Of a stretch of DNA of 64,000 nt, positions 1 through 11,224 are shown in pieces; position 1 is the first letter of the stretch, and each line of letters opens with the position of its first letter. The stretch comes from Camellia lanceoleosa (taxonomy: Eukaryota; Streptophyta; Magnoliopsida; Ericales; Theaceae), in assembly GCA_025200525.1 (NCBI GenBank), contig CM045762.1, positions 3,038,001-3,102,000 on the forward strand, read 5' to 3'. A program made the translations under genes and the position numbers. The notes below the pieces were generated by a model. The model worked only from the letters and a program-made list of their open reading frames with translations. It ran no database searches and had not been told where the DNA came from.

Positions 1-1
1 T

Positions 2-2669
2 TAAGCTTCCAATAATTTGGGTATACTCTAATTGAGAAATACTTTCCTGTACATACTTAGAAAGAAACAAATTAACATCCACAGGTGTTCTAACAAGATG
101 ATCATCATCTTTGCTAAATTTGTCAAGTATTTTCTCAATGTAATGAGATTGTGACGAAGTATATCTTTCTGATGTTTTGGTAATTTTCATACCATGTATT
201 ACATCAACAATCCCCATGTCCTTCATGTCAAAATATTTATTCAACATTTTCTTAGTAGTTTTAATCATGTCATTATTACTATCTATGATGAGCATATCAT
301 TCAGATAAAGACATACTATAACATAACCTATGTTTGTATTTTTAATATAAACACATTTGTCATATTCATTAATTTTAAATCCATTTGACATCATTGTCTT
401 ATCAAATTTTTTATGCCATTGCTTTGACGTTTGTTTTAAACCATATAAAGATTTAACCAATTTACACACTTTCTTTTCTTTCCTTGGAACAGAAAATCTT
501 TCTAGTTGTTCCATTGTAAATTTCTTCATCTAACTCACTATTTAAGAAAGCGATTTTTACATTCATTGGATGAATTTCTAGATTGTACAAAGATGCAATG
601 ACAATTAGCATTCTAATGGATATTATTCTAGTAACTGGTGAGTATGTATCAAAGTAATCAAAACCTTTTTTTTGTCTATATCCTTTGACCACAATTCTTG
701 CCTTGTATTTGTCAATTGATCCATTTCTTTCATTTTTCTTTTGAAAATCCACTTGTACCCAAGAGGTTTATAACTTGGTGGCAAATCACAAATTCCCAAG
801 TGTGATTTTGCAAGATGGATTCAACTTCACTATTGACAGCTTCTTTCCATAAAAGAGCCTCAGGACTGAACATAGTTTCTTTAAAAGTTAAAGGCTTATC
901 TTCTAATAAAAATGTTAGAAAATTTGGATCTAAAGATTTTGAGGTTTTAGCACGTTTACTTCCTCTTCATCATTTTGATCTATCTCTTGCTCTTGCTCTT
1001 ACTCTTGCTCTTGTTCTTGATACTGTTCTTGATCCTGACTAATAATAGTATCATAAGATCTTTTGTTAGTATTGGTCTTTTGTCCAATTTTATTTAGAAA
1101 CACATGTTCAAAGAATGATGCATTTCGAGATTCAATAATAGTATTTACATGCATTTCGAAATGTTCTGACTTATGAATCAAAAATCAATATGCACTACTA
1201 TTCATGGCATAACCAATTAAAATGCAATAAACAGTTTTAGGACCTATTTTAGTCTTTTTAAGACTAGGAATAGCCACTTTAGCTAAACATCCCTACACTT
1301 TTAAGTATTTATAAGATGGTACTCTCCCATGCCACATTTCATATGTTGTTTAATTCACTTTCTTTCAGGGTACTTTATTAAGTATATAATTTGCAGACAG
1401 TATTGTTTCCCCCCAAAAGTTATGAGGTAATCCAAAACTGATTAACATGGCATTCATCATCTCTTTTAAAGTCCTATTTTTTCTTTCAGCAATTCCATTT
1501 TGCTGAAGTGAGTAAGGAGCGGTGGTTTAATAAATTAGTCCATGTTCTTTACAAAACTCACCAAAAAGTGATTCATATTCACCACCTCTATCACTTTTTA
1601 GTTTTTCGATTTTCTTACCAAGTTGATTTTCAACTTCATTCTTATATTGAATAAAAGTTTCCAAAACTTCATCATTGGTTCGAATTAAATAAACATATCT
1701 ATATCTAACATAGTCATCTATGAAAGTGATAAAATATTTTTTCCCACCTCTAGTTTGAATAGATTTAAAATCACAAATACCACTATGAATTAATTCAAGT
1801 GGCTTCGTACTTGAATGAAAATGAGTTTTAGTTAATTTTGCCTCAGCACAAATTTCACATTTATAATTTAAATCAATGTCAAATTTAGGTAGACATTCCA
1901 TATTATGTAATGATCCATAATTAACATGTCCTAGTCTTCCATACCACAAATTTGAAGACTCAAGTAAGTAAGAAGAAGATGTATTATTATTAATAACAGA
2001 GGGGACAACAGTCATTACATTTAGTTTGAAAAGGCCATCAGATATGTAACATTTTCCTATGTACATTACGTTTTTCGTAAGTACAAACTTGTCACTTTCA
2101 AAAATAAGCTTAAACCCATTTTTACTCAACAGAGATCCGGAGACTAGATTCTTGCGAATGTCCGGTACATGCAGCACATTGTTGTGAGTGAGTTCCTTTC
2201 CAGATGTCATCTTCAAAATAATCTTTCCTTGTCCTTCAAGTTTAGAAGTCAAGGAGTTGTTCATAAAAAGTTGTTCGCCGTTGTCTACCACAGCATAGGA
2301 TGTGAACATCTTTTTGTCAACACAAATATAGCAAGTAACACTAGTGTCCACCCACCATTCTTTAGGATTTCTGACAAGGTTTGCCTCGGAAACAACTACA
2401 GAAAGATTTATGTTATTAACACCATTGGAAATCTTGTCTATTTCGGTCATATTGGCTTGAGTAGGCTTCTTGCTTGATCTTCCTTTGCCTTTGTGTTTGC
2501 TACGACAATCTTTGGACCGATGCCCCTCTTTGTCACAAATGTAACATTTGCCATTAAATTTGTACTTCTTATTTTCCTCTCTTTTAGAGCCTTGTGCAGA
2601 ACGTTCCCTAGAATACTTTCGTTTCTTTGCTTTTGAAGCATGTTCCACCACATTTGCCTTAGACTCCAT
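2..2669 (-). pseudogene. Copia pol remnant: zinc knuckle, protease, integrase, reverse transcriptase
   Basis: The longest open stretch (2669 to 1527, 380 codons) starts in late gag with a CCHC knuckle (CYICDKEGHRSKDC). It continues through a protease with WWVDTSVT where DSG/DTG-type sequence is expected, a GAG pre-integrase region (LWYGRLGHVNYGSLHNM) and the integrase core (FITFIDDY, then KLKSDRGGEYES). A stop at about 1529 interrupts the integrase; the same frame resumes with APYSLQQNGIAERKNRT and carries further stops near 1375, 1345, 1290 and 1190. Reverse transcriptase follows (KARIVVKGYRQKKGFDY; LEIHPMNVKIAFLN) with a frameshift near 510. The catalytic YVDD motif reads YLND near 295-305, losing one metal-binding aspartate. 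Cannot be functional. Confidence 0.93.
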
Positions 2670-2699
2670 TGGATGCTTATTAGCTCACTTTTCAGAATT

Positions 2700-3358
2700 G
2701 CAGTTGTCCTCCTCAATCCTCAAACGCATAATCAATTCTTCCAAAGTCATTTCTTTGCGCTTGTATTTAAGGTAGTTCTTGAATTCCTTTCAGCCTTGTG
2801 GTAATTTTTTAATTAAGGCAGCAATTTGAAAGGATTCATTGAGAGACATGCATTTTGTATGGATGTCATGCAGAATAAGTTGGAGATCTTGAACTTGACT
2901 AATCACAATCTTAGAATCAACCATCACAAAGTCTAGGAATTTGCCAACCACGAATTTCTTCGAGCCAACATCTTCTGTTTTATGTTTTTTCTCTAAAAAC
3001 TCCCACAGTTCCTTTGCTGTCTTGATAGGACTATAGACATTGTACAACGCGTTATCAAGTTTGTTCAAGATGTAGTTTCGGCAAAGGAAATCAATATGTT
3101 TCCAGGCATCGACCGCAGCAACCACTTGCCGGTCAGTTTCATCATCTTTCAGAGTAGGAGCATTCTCACGGAGGAGCGCGCCAGGTTTAAAGTAATAAGA
3201 TAAAACAGCATTTTCTGCTGCCATCTTTTAAAATCAGTTCCTAAGAACTTCTCTGGCTTTTCACCATGATTACCTGGCACAGTCATAACAAGAGGAGGGA
3301 TTGGTGCAGTTGCAGTCATCATACCAGTACTTGTTTGAGCATCAGTTTCAGTAGCCAT
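2700..3358 (-). pseudogene. Copia gag remnant
   Basis: The natural start is the ATG at 3358 (MATETDAQTSTG). The first frame runs to FKRWQQKMLFYL near 3235. Homology then continues in another frame from about 3224 (FYLITLNLAR-type sequence becomes LSYYFKPGALLREN, then DAWKHIDFLCRNYILN and KTAKELWEFLEKKHKTED), so there is a frameshift near 3190-3230. The UBN2-type gag ends at KLPQG, where a TGG tryptophan codon appears to have become TGA near 2787. The frame resumes as KEFKNYLKYKRKEM, and another stop lies near 2685. This is the structural particle protein of the element above; it is broken at three or more places. Confidence 0.9.
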
Positions 3359-3667
3359 GAATTCTAAATTATAAAACAAAATTAGAATTAGAATTTTATA
3401 TTACACAAAAAATTAATCTAAAACCACATAATTAAATTATGTAAAAAAAAAGAAACAAGAATTGTAACTTTTATTTCCAATTAATTTGAAAATAAAATAA
3501 AATTTTATTTAAACAAATTAATTCCACATAGAAAATTAAATTTCTGTAGCACTTCATTAAATAAAATACTGAAACAGAATTTTAATTAATGAAAACTCAT
3601 AAAAAAATTTCTAAAAATCAAAATTAATTTCTGACAAATTTTACAAATAAATATTCTGAATTGTTAA

Positions 3668-3775
3668 TGACTACTAGTATATTACTAGTTGTCAAAGAAA
3701 ATAAACAGTATATTACTACTATTTTTCAAACAGTATATTACTACTATTTATTTTTTCAACCAGAATATTATTTTG
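3668..3775 (+). repeat. Short direct repeats in the copia leader
   Basis: Three spaced copies of a motif close to AGTATATTACTA, separated by A/T-rich linkers, lie between the LTR and gag, plus a diverged fourth (AGAATATTATTTTG). Seen directly; role unknown. Confidence 0.6.
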
Positions 3776-3869
3776 TAAAACCACAGAAAATTAATTTCTG
3801 TAAGAAGAAGAAAAGGAAACAAACGAAAAAATTATGTATAAATAGAATAATTCGAATCTGTCTTAAAAT

Positions 3870-4982
3870 TGTTGGAACAATCTTCTATATAAAATAAATA
3901 ATATGAAACCAAATCAAACAAATAAAAATAAATTACTTACAGAATTTATTTATCGAAATAAAAAATACAAAATTAGATCAAATCGAGTGTGTGACACTCT
4001 GTCCTTAAGACAGATTCGCCCCGCTTCGGTGCTTACGAATAAATGGCGTTTATCTCCCAAGATATAATGATCTTTACACAAATTGTAGTAACACTTCAAA
4101 CAATCTGTACGGTAAACAAAACCTGTGTCCTATACTCTCTGAATTTTTTCCTATAAAACTAGTATGTAAAATAATGCAAGGAGAGCACAAAGGAAAGCAA
4201 GAAAAAGATTTTTAGATTGAATAGATTGGCTTGGTATATATAGGCAGATAGGTGACCATTAGATCTGTCCAAACAGATCTCATTTTGAAATGAACAGGTG
4301 CAACAAATACAATTCAAATTTGAACAGATCTGCAGTAGTTTTAGATTTGAATCTGTCTGGGAAAAACTATCCGGAACTGATTGGCAATTAAATCTGTTAA
4401 AAACACTTTAATTTTGGCTGAAAGAGGCACAAAGTTGGACAGAGAATTTGAATTCAAATTTGGTGAAAATTTTGAATTAAATTCGTTCAGAAAAAATAAT
4501 TTTTTGGCAAGAATTTTAAAAAAAAAAGTAAAATAAATTTTATCTAAAAAATTAATATTACGATCGACCCGATCCACACCCGTGGCACAGCAGCGGCGCG
4601 TGTGTGGTGATTTGGGCTAAGGCCCACTTTGCCCATAACTTCTTATTTCTACAAACTTGGAGTGCCCCTTGGGACCCAACATAAGTGTTTCCATCTAGAG
4701 CTTATAAACGCATACAAGCTCTCTTCAAGTTTCAATGTGGGACAACCCAATTCAATGAAACCCACATTTTACTCTTTAATTGTTCATTCCACGAACCCAA
4801 AAACGACATCAAGTTTCCATTCACTCATAAATGGTTTTGACAAACCGTCTTCTCCGTATGACTTACTATGCGGTAAGGAACACGTCACCTCTTTGGACCT
4901 ACCTCAAAAAACGTGTGAGACCCACTTAATTTTGAGCTCAAAGTTTGCCCAAAATAAGCCTATAAAAACCATAATTCCAACA
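3870..4982 (-). repeat. Putative 5' LTR of the copia element
   Basis: Boundaries are inferred from inverted termini: TGTTGGAA at 3870-3877 and TTCCAACA at 4975-4982, giving 1113 bp in TG...CA form. On the minus strand a TATATATA box lies at 4242-4235, so transcription would start near 4205, leaving about 740 bp of U3. The second LTR is outside the window, so neither end nor the target duplication can be confirmed. No initiator-methionine primer-binding site (TGGTATCAGAGC) follows the left boundary, so the inner end could be misplaced. Confidence 0.6.
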
Positions 4983-5347
4983 AATTATAGAAAGAAAAAT
5001 GCTTTGGAACTTTAATTATTGAGCTTTAAAGCTAGTTCTAATGAGCTGGTAGTAGGTCTCACCCATTGTGATGTGATGTTTTGTTTTGGTTTTGGTCTGT
5101 TTTTTTTTTTCCCTTCTTGCCATGTCATTAGTGTTCTATTGTAGTATTAAAATTAGTACTCTGAATCATTACTGTTACAAAAAATCTCTCAACAAAGAGA
5201 AGCAAGAATGTTTAAAGATGGAAGATGCAGACATATGTAATATTTTTGTATTATGGAAAGAAAAATGATGTATAAACTCACTTTTTTAGTCCCATTATAT
5301 GGATCTAATGATATATATAAGTGCTATGACTGGTTAATAATTAAATA
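4983..5347. other. Intergenic, no gene seen
   Basis: AT-rich single-copy-looking DNA right of the copia LTR. Short open frames lack recognisable domains and codon structure. No RNA gene or repeat boundary was recognised. Confidence 0.5.
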
Positions 5348-5500
5348 TTGGGGGTGACCATTGGTTCAATGGTAAAACTTTGGCCTAATAATCTTTGAGA
5401 TTATGGGTTCAAGTTACGGGACAACCACTTTGTACACTATGCCAAAGGTTAAGTGTGTACCCAATCTTTCCCCTCTTAAACACATATTAATGTGCATTAA
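5348..5500 (+). mobile_element. tRNA-derived SINE copy
   Basis: Contains a tRNA-like internal promoter: an A-box-like TGGTTCAATGGTAA near 5362 and a B-box-like GGGTTCAAGTTACGG near 5405. A body follows (ACTTTGTACACTATGCC...AAGTGTGTACCCAATC) that also occurs, diverged, at 60160-60280. The shared body marks it as a dispersed SINE rather than a tRNA gene. It does not fold as a full tRNA by eye. The 3' end is uncertain. Confidence 0.65.
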
Positions 5501-6379
5501 TTGGGTGTTGTTTTTTTATGAGAGAGAGTGTTACTTTTCATATCCTAATTGACTGTCACATCATTAGGCTTAAAAATTGTATCTAATTTTTTGTATTAGG
5601 CTTGAAAATTGAGTGTAATCTTTTTATCTTAAATTGAAATGCTCTTACAAAAAATAAAATAAAATAAATGAAATGAGTTTGATTTGAACTGGACCTAAAT
5701 GGGCCAATTAGTTTGGTGTGTGCAAATCCTTTTTTCCTTGGGTTTAGGCAGAGATTATTTGAGATCTGTTTTGATCAAAGGCGGCCAGCCCATCTTCTTT
5801 ATAATTTGATTTGGAGTCACGTTATATTAACTTTACATACATAGGGCCAATTTCAGAACATAGTTAAAAATTAAATTTTGATTTTTAAACTATTTTATAT
5901 CATATCATTTTTTTTTACTGTTTTATACATTTTTTTTATAAAAAAAATAAAATTTTTAACTAACCCCCCAAAACAATCCATAATTTCACTTTCTCCTGGT
6001 CCTTTTCCTGCATACCTACCTACCTCCCTCCCTCCCTCCCTCCCCACCTCCCTCCCCAACTCTTTAAACCCTCTGATTTCGTGTGTAGGTTCCGTTTATT
6101 TCTTAGTAAAATATTTGTTTCAAAAATAATTTTTTTAACAGTAATGATAGTTATAATATTTGAGTTTTAAAGAGAGCTCTACACATATGGCAAGAAAAAA
6201 AAATAAACACACAGACATACATATCATATCACAAGTGAGTCTCATCCATTTAGAACTCCTCTAGAGCTCTCTTTCTTGAGCTTTCAATCATTTTTTTAAT
6301 AAGTAAAATATTTTTTGATGATAAAGTGTAAAATGATTTACTCTTAAAATCATCTTCTTCTTTTTTTTCTTCTTCTTCT

Positions 6380-6421
<42 letters not shown>

Positions 6422-6942
6422 CACAGCCGATACTACTTTATTATTATAATTTTTGTATACCGAATGTCCAACCAAACTTACGTGCATTACGGCTAATTTT
6501 GGAATTCTGAAATTAACAACGTGACAAATCTGTCCAATGACCCATTGAAATGACTCGAACTCAATACCTCAAATGTTATCAAACCTTATTGACTTTATAC
6601 ACACTCAACAGCTTTGTTTTTCCTCCACTCTCTCTCTCTGTTTACAAATATTTTGGCAATTAGGTTAAAAGTCAGTGTTTTGGCTTTTTTAAGTCACATC
6701 ACTTCTCTATTTTTTTGTATGCTTTTTTTATAAAAAAAAAATCAAAAAACCAATTTTGTGATTTTGGATGTTCTAAATAAGTACACTTTTTGACTTTTTA
6801 TAAATAAAAAAAAAATGTATAGAAAAGTAGAGAAAGTGGTTAAAAAAGTAGAGATAAGATGTTGATAGATGTTGATTGATATGATCCAAATAAATGTATG
6901 TATGTAAAAAAAAAATGTACTTTTTTAGTTCTTTCCAAATAA
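5501..6942. other. Intergenic AT-rich DNA with microsatellites
   Basis: No gene recognised. It holds a CCTACC/CCTCCCTCC tract near 6012-6060, a TTC-rich stretch running into about 36 T at 6355-6419, and from about 6660 sequence resembling the Tourist-like MITEs to its right (CACATCACTTCTCTA, GTACACTTTTTGACTTTTTA) without clean ends, probably an older damaged copy. Confidence 0.55.
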
Positions 6943-7117
6943 GGGATTGTTTGGGATGATCTAAATAAGTGTACTTTTTGACTTTTTATGAAATATGGGT
7001 TAGTTTTGAGTTGGGTTTGAAGTGATGTGTTAGAAAGATGATGTGACTTAAACAAGATGATGTGACTTAAATAGGATAATGACTTTTTGACTTTTTCCAA
7101 ACATGCCAAACCAAGCC
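6943..7117. mobile_element. Tourist-like MITE (PIF/Harbinger type), first of three abutting
   Basis: Left end GGGATTGTTTGGGATGATC, right end CCAAACCAAGCC, an imperfect inverted repeat. It is flanked by TAA at 6940-6942 and 7118-7120, the TWA target duplication typical of PIF/Harbinger. About 175 bp, no coding capacity. Confidence 0.65.
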
Positions 7118-7120
7118 TAA

Positions 7121-7352
7121 GTGTCGTTTGGGAAGTGGTTGGTTTTTTGGCTTTTTTTTTACTATTTTAGTCTCGGGCTAAAAAGCTCGGTTTGAGAAAG
7201 GTTTTTGGTTTTTTAAACTTTTTTGTGAGGGAAAGAATGTAATGATTATGGATTAAATGTGATATTTTGTCTTATTGGGCTAAAAATCTTATTTTATTTT
7301 TTTATGGCTATTTTAACCAAAAAAATCCTCAAACCCAACTTCCCAAACAGGC
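7121..7352. mobile_element. Tourist-like MITE, second of three abutting
   Basis: Left end GTGTCGTTTGGGAAGTGG; the right end, reversed, reads GCCTGTTTGGGAAGTTGG. TAA at 7118-7120 and TTA at 7353-7355 serve as TWA flanks, each shared with the neighbouring element. 232 bp. Confidence 0.68.
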
Positions 7353-7355
7353 TTA

Positions 7356-7595
7356 GATGTCGTTTGGGAAATGGGTTGACTTTTTAGCTTTTTGACTTTT
7401 TTGACTATTTTAACCTGGGTTAAAAAGCTTAGTTTGGGAAGGGCTTTTTGACTTTTTGGTTTTTTTTATGAGAAAAAAGTGTAATAATTATGGATTGGAT
7501 GTAATATTTTATTTTTTGTGACTAAAATAATCTATTTTGTCTTTTGTGACTAAAATAGCCAAAAAAGCTTGGTTTAACTCTTCCCAAAGGGTCTC
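7356..7595. mobile_element. Tourist-like MITE, third of three abutting
   Basis: Left end GATGTCGTTTGGGAAATGG; the right end, reversed, reads GAGACCCTTTGGGAAGAG. Flanked by TTA (7353-7355) and TAA (7596-7598). Its interior resembles the second copy (AAAAAGCTTAGTTTGGGAAG, then TTTATGAGAAAAAAGTG), so the two are the same subfamily. Confidence 0.65.
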
Positions 7596-7598
7596 TAA

Positions 7599-8571
7599 GA
7601 GATACAAATATTTTAATATACTTCCCAAAATATTATGGTTGACTTGAGCAGTTGATAGGTATTAAGTTTTGAATTATTATTTTTGTATAATATTTTATTT
7701 TGGAGTAATGATATACAAATAAATTTTGTACGTAAAAAAATTATATAATGATTTTGCATTTATTTCCATTAAGTGAGTCAAAATTTTCATTACTATAGTT
7801 TAGAATTGTGAGAGTGTCATTGTTACATCATTTGTGTTCAATTTTATATGAAAATTATGTAGGAATATTATTTTTCTTTTAAAATTAACTCTACAATTAG
7901 TTTTTTTTTATTAAATGTAGAAAATATTTTAAGTGCTAACCAACACCATAAAACAAAAATAATAATTTATTTTTGGGTAAATTCATTTTATATAAAAATA
8001 TTTTACAATGTAGAGTATTTAACATCAAAATAAACGGAGCCATAATTCAAATGTTTATGTTATTCACCAAATTTTGATAGCCAACATAGACATTTAGGGT
8101 TTGTTTGGGAAGTAGCTTATTAATTTTTTGGGCAAATATGAGGTGATTTTTTTTGTTGTTGAATTTTTTGTATAGCTTTTTTCTTGTTGACTTTTTTTTA
8201 AATATATATATTTTTTTATTATTTTACCTAATTGCCAAATCATCCTTGAATTGATTCAAGTTATCACAAACAGTACATCTATTTATATTATAAAATCTTT
8301 AAAACAAGTTTCTTGAAAACTTTTTGAAAGTCAATTGACAAGTTTTCATGCCATTCACAAAACGTAAATCATAAAGAGGATAAATGAAAAATTAGAAGAA
8401 GAAAAAACACTAGAAGATGTGAATGTCTCTGTCTTGACTAAACTCAATGATTTTGATTACGGCAATGCTAGGGGGCTTGAGTTTGGGTGTCCCTAATGGC
8501 CCGAATTTCCCTATCAGGTAAAAAAAAAAAAAACAAAGTTACCAAAACTGGCAATTAGGGGCATTTGGGCC
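7599..8571. other. Intergenic AT-rich DNA, damaged MITE-like end
   Basis: No gene. At about 8094 a TTAGGGTTTGTTTGGGAAG end of the same Tourist-like type appears, but no convincing partner end was found. GGGCC at 8567-8571 is the left target duplication of the solo LTR that follows. Confidence 0.5.
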
Positions 8572-10872
8572 TGTCACGACCCCAACCCGCCCCTAGAAGG
8601 TCGGCGCCGAGATGGCCAGTAACCCGAGGTTACCAAAGGCCTCTTACAAGAATTCACACACAAATCAGAGTAAATATATGGGGCTTACAAATGCGGAAGC
8701 AATAAATCAAAATACAAGTAGTCCATAAGAGCTGTGCATAGATCTAATGAAATGACATGCATCTTATAATAGCTTTAATTACAACAAAATGGAGTACAAA
8801 AATTACATCTTGACCAAAAGGCTTCTCAGCCATCAAATACGAAGTACAATGGAATAACAAAGAAGCATGATCTTCAAGATGTTGCAAAACACGAATCCAA
8901 AAACACATCGGCAAGACACATCTAGGCGTCGCCGCCGTCCTGCTCATCACCTACATATATATAGAGAGGGTGAGCTTGGATACTCAGTGAATGGCATAAA
9001 CAATAAAGGGTCTACATGAATGATATCCGAGGTCTTTTAACAAAACAATACATAGTACATATCAAGTTCGTCTTTCAAACCTTTCAAAGCTTCAAGGGAT
9101 GTTCATTAACATCAATATAATACAAGATAGATGACATTCCGAACAAGCAAACCCACGCGGTAAAACCGTCAGTGGCAAGGCAAGACAAGAGAGATCTCTA
9201 TACAAGAATGTCGTTGCATTATAGTCCCCGACACTAAGGACTTTCAAGGCAAGAATGTCGTTGCATTATAGTCCCCGACACTAAGGACTTGTGCTACAAA
9301 TGCTTATAGTCCCCTAGCACGTACGGACTAGTGCCACAAACGCTTAAAATCCCTTGCGCATCACGGACTTCCGAATGGTCATCAAAACAAGACATAACGT
9401 TTGATACTCAAGATAGGATTAATCATTCATGCTTACAAACACTTTTCAAAACAAGGCAAAACAATACTTCTGTCAAGTCAAAGCAACATAGCTTTATTAA
9501 GAATGCCACTCACTTAGTTCTTCGAACGTCGGGGTCAAGGCAAGTCCAAGTCCTACAAATACATGGTAAGTTCACTGAATACACTTTCAAACAAGTTTCA
9601 CATGCATGCAAATGATCTCGGCATGCTCCAAGACTAAGTCAAATCAAAACAACCACTGTTTCTTATTTCGGAAAACATGCTGGGCACCTAACCAGGTCTA
9701 GGCCGAGGTCCCACACCTCTTCGCCGAGGTGAGGTTCCGAGGCCACATTCAAGGGCAAATGAGGTCGGGAAAAATCTGGGTTTTCCCTCAGCTCAAGAAC
9801 ATCAAGAACATGATCATGAAGAACATGAAGAAATGAATGCAAAGATCATGACTTATCATTTACAAAAATCAGAGATTTCATGCTATGAGTTGGAAAACAT
9901 GGACCTGGGTACCCATACTAGAAGATCTTGGTGAAACAAACACAAAAGCATGGATTTCAATGCAAGCTTTCGGATCAAATCAAGGCTTTTCTCAAGAACA
10001 CATGAATGTTCATATTCTCTTTCCAAAACCAACTTTAAATCAAAGTACGACATGCAAAACAGATTCAATCATGCAATGCAGCTAGGTGATCATCAAGAAC
10101 AACAAGAGGAGGTGAAGATTCTAACCTCAGATCACAAATCCAACGGATCAAACACCGAGGATCAAGCTTGCTATCTACCTTCTCTCTCTAGAACTCTTCT
10201 TAGAGCTTCTCTCTCCTCAAGAACACGATTGAAACACAAAATGAGACACTTCCAGACTTGCCAACTGATATAACACTCAGCTCGGACACGTGGCAGCAAC
10301 TGGTTGGTTCAACTTAAAAAGGTGACTGATTGAAAAGACAAGACTCTGACAAAGCGTGTTCAAGAAGCTAGGTAGCAAGGGACTCCGGCGGGTAATGGCA
10401 TCGGCCAACAACAAGATTTCGGCAAACAATAACATCGGCTAAAGACAACTTCGGCACACAGGGTAACAAAGACATCGGCTAGGGAGGACAACACTTGACT
10501 AAGCTGTGCCACACCTCGGCCAGGGATGTGCCACACCTCGGTCTAGGTCATACCTTCCCAAGGACAAAAGTCACTAAACGTATAACATCTCGGCTAAGCA
10601 GTAGCATCTCGGCTAACACGCTGAGGTGAAGATGAAGGTCAGACAAACTGTTCTAGAGTGGTTCTAGGTACAAGGATTCAAAGGTGAACTAGGCTCAAGA
10701 TAACCTCGGCAAAACACACACACACCCACCAAAGGAACATAATACTCAAGTATCACTTATACAAGACAAGCCAGGAATGCAAAGCAAGTCGAGATTTCAA
10801 ATGCAAGCTTAACAAAGCAAAATCATACATAATGCATATGAGTATGATCAAGGCAGTGTGAGGGTTATTACA
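8572..10872 (-). repeat. Solo LTR of a Tekay/Del-like Ty3/gypsy chromovirus
   Basis: Starts TGTCACGACCCC and ends GGGTTATTACA, with partly palindromic TG...CA termini. GGGCC flanks it directly on both sides (8567-8571 and 10873-10877), a perfect 5-bp target duplication, so this 2301-bp unit is a complete LTR with no internal region. That is the product of recombination between the two LTRs of one element. The AACCCGCCCC...GGCCAGTAA block near the left end is shared with the LTRs at 19889 and 23025, whose primer site sets the orientation as minus. Short open frames inside are not genes. Confidence 0.88.
9205..9370. repeat. Minisatellite inside the solo LTR
   Basis: A unit of about 47 bp (AGAATGTCGTTGCATTATAG, then TCCCCGACACTAAGGACTT) occurs twice without change, at about 9206-9244 and 9253-9291. 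Two diverged copies follow (TAGTCCCCTAGCACGTACGG and AAAATCCCTTGCGCATCACG). The LTR at 19889 has a comparable but different array at the corresponding place. Confidence 0.8.
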
Positions 10873-10877
10873 GGGCC

Positions 10878-11224
10878 ACAGTTTTTAGGGCCACCAATCA
10901 TTTTTCTTTTGATCAAATCATGGTTTCAAGATTTGCTTCATGGCCCACGGTGAGTTTGGGTCCAACACAAACAATCTGGGTCGCTTTAGAGTATTGGAAT
11001 TGTTTATATTTTATTTTATTTTAAATTTTTGTGTTAAAATATTTGATGTATTTTTTTTAATAATCTATTACATAAAAATTTAAATAAGTTAAATAAATTG
11101 ATTTTTTAAAAATTGGGAAGAACTTTTTTATGCATTCCAAATAAGGAATGGATAAACTAACAACATCGATTCTTAATGCTATAACAAAAATTGTCCTTAA
11201 TGAGTACTTATTCGGTTTTCGAAA
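10878..11224. other. AT-rich spacer between retroelements
   Basis: Old insertion-site DNA to the right of the solo LTR. No gene, RNA or repeat boundary recognised. Confidence 0.45.

Larger units (their letters stand above)
1..4982 (-). mobile_element. Degenerate Ty1/copia LTR retrotransposon, cut by the left window edge
   Basis: Reading the minus strand gives, in order, an LTR (about 4982 to 3870), an AT-rich leader, gag, a CCHC zinc knuckle, protease, integrase and reverse transcriptase. Integrase before reverse transcriptase is the copia order. The RNase H end and the 3' LTR lie outside the window. Stops and frame changes occur in gag, between gag and pol, within integrase and in reverse transcriptase, so the copy is dead. 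The unpaired LTR means insertion age cannot be estimated here. Family placement is by protein motifs and is secure; the lineage within copia (Tork/Tnt1-like gag) is a weaker guess. Confidence 0.95.

Noticed and set aside
2169..2477. 102-codon plus-strand open frame
   Set aside because: Antisense shadow of the copia zinc-knuckle and protease region.
5362..5420. Possible tRNA gene from A- and B-box-like motifs
   Set aside because: It does not fold into a tRNA by eye, and its body is shared with another dispersed copy, so it is a SINE.
9331..10273. Several 60-107-codon open frames
   Set aside because: All lie inside the solo LTR 8572-10872, with no retroviral or host domain.
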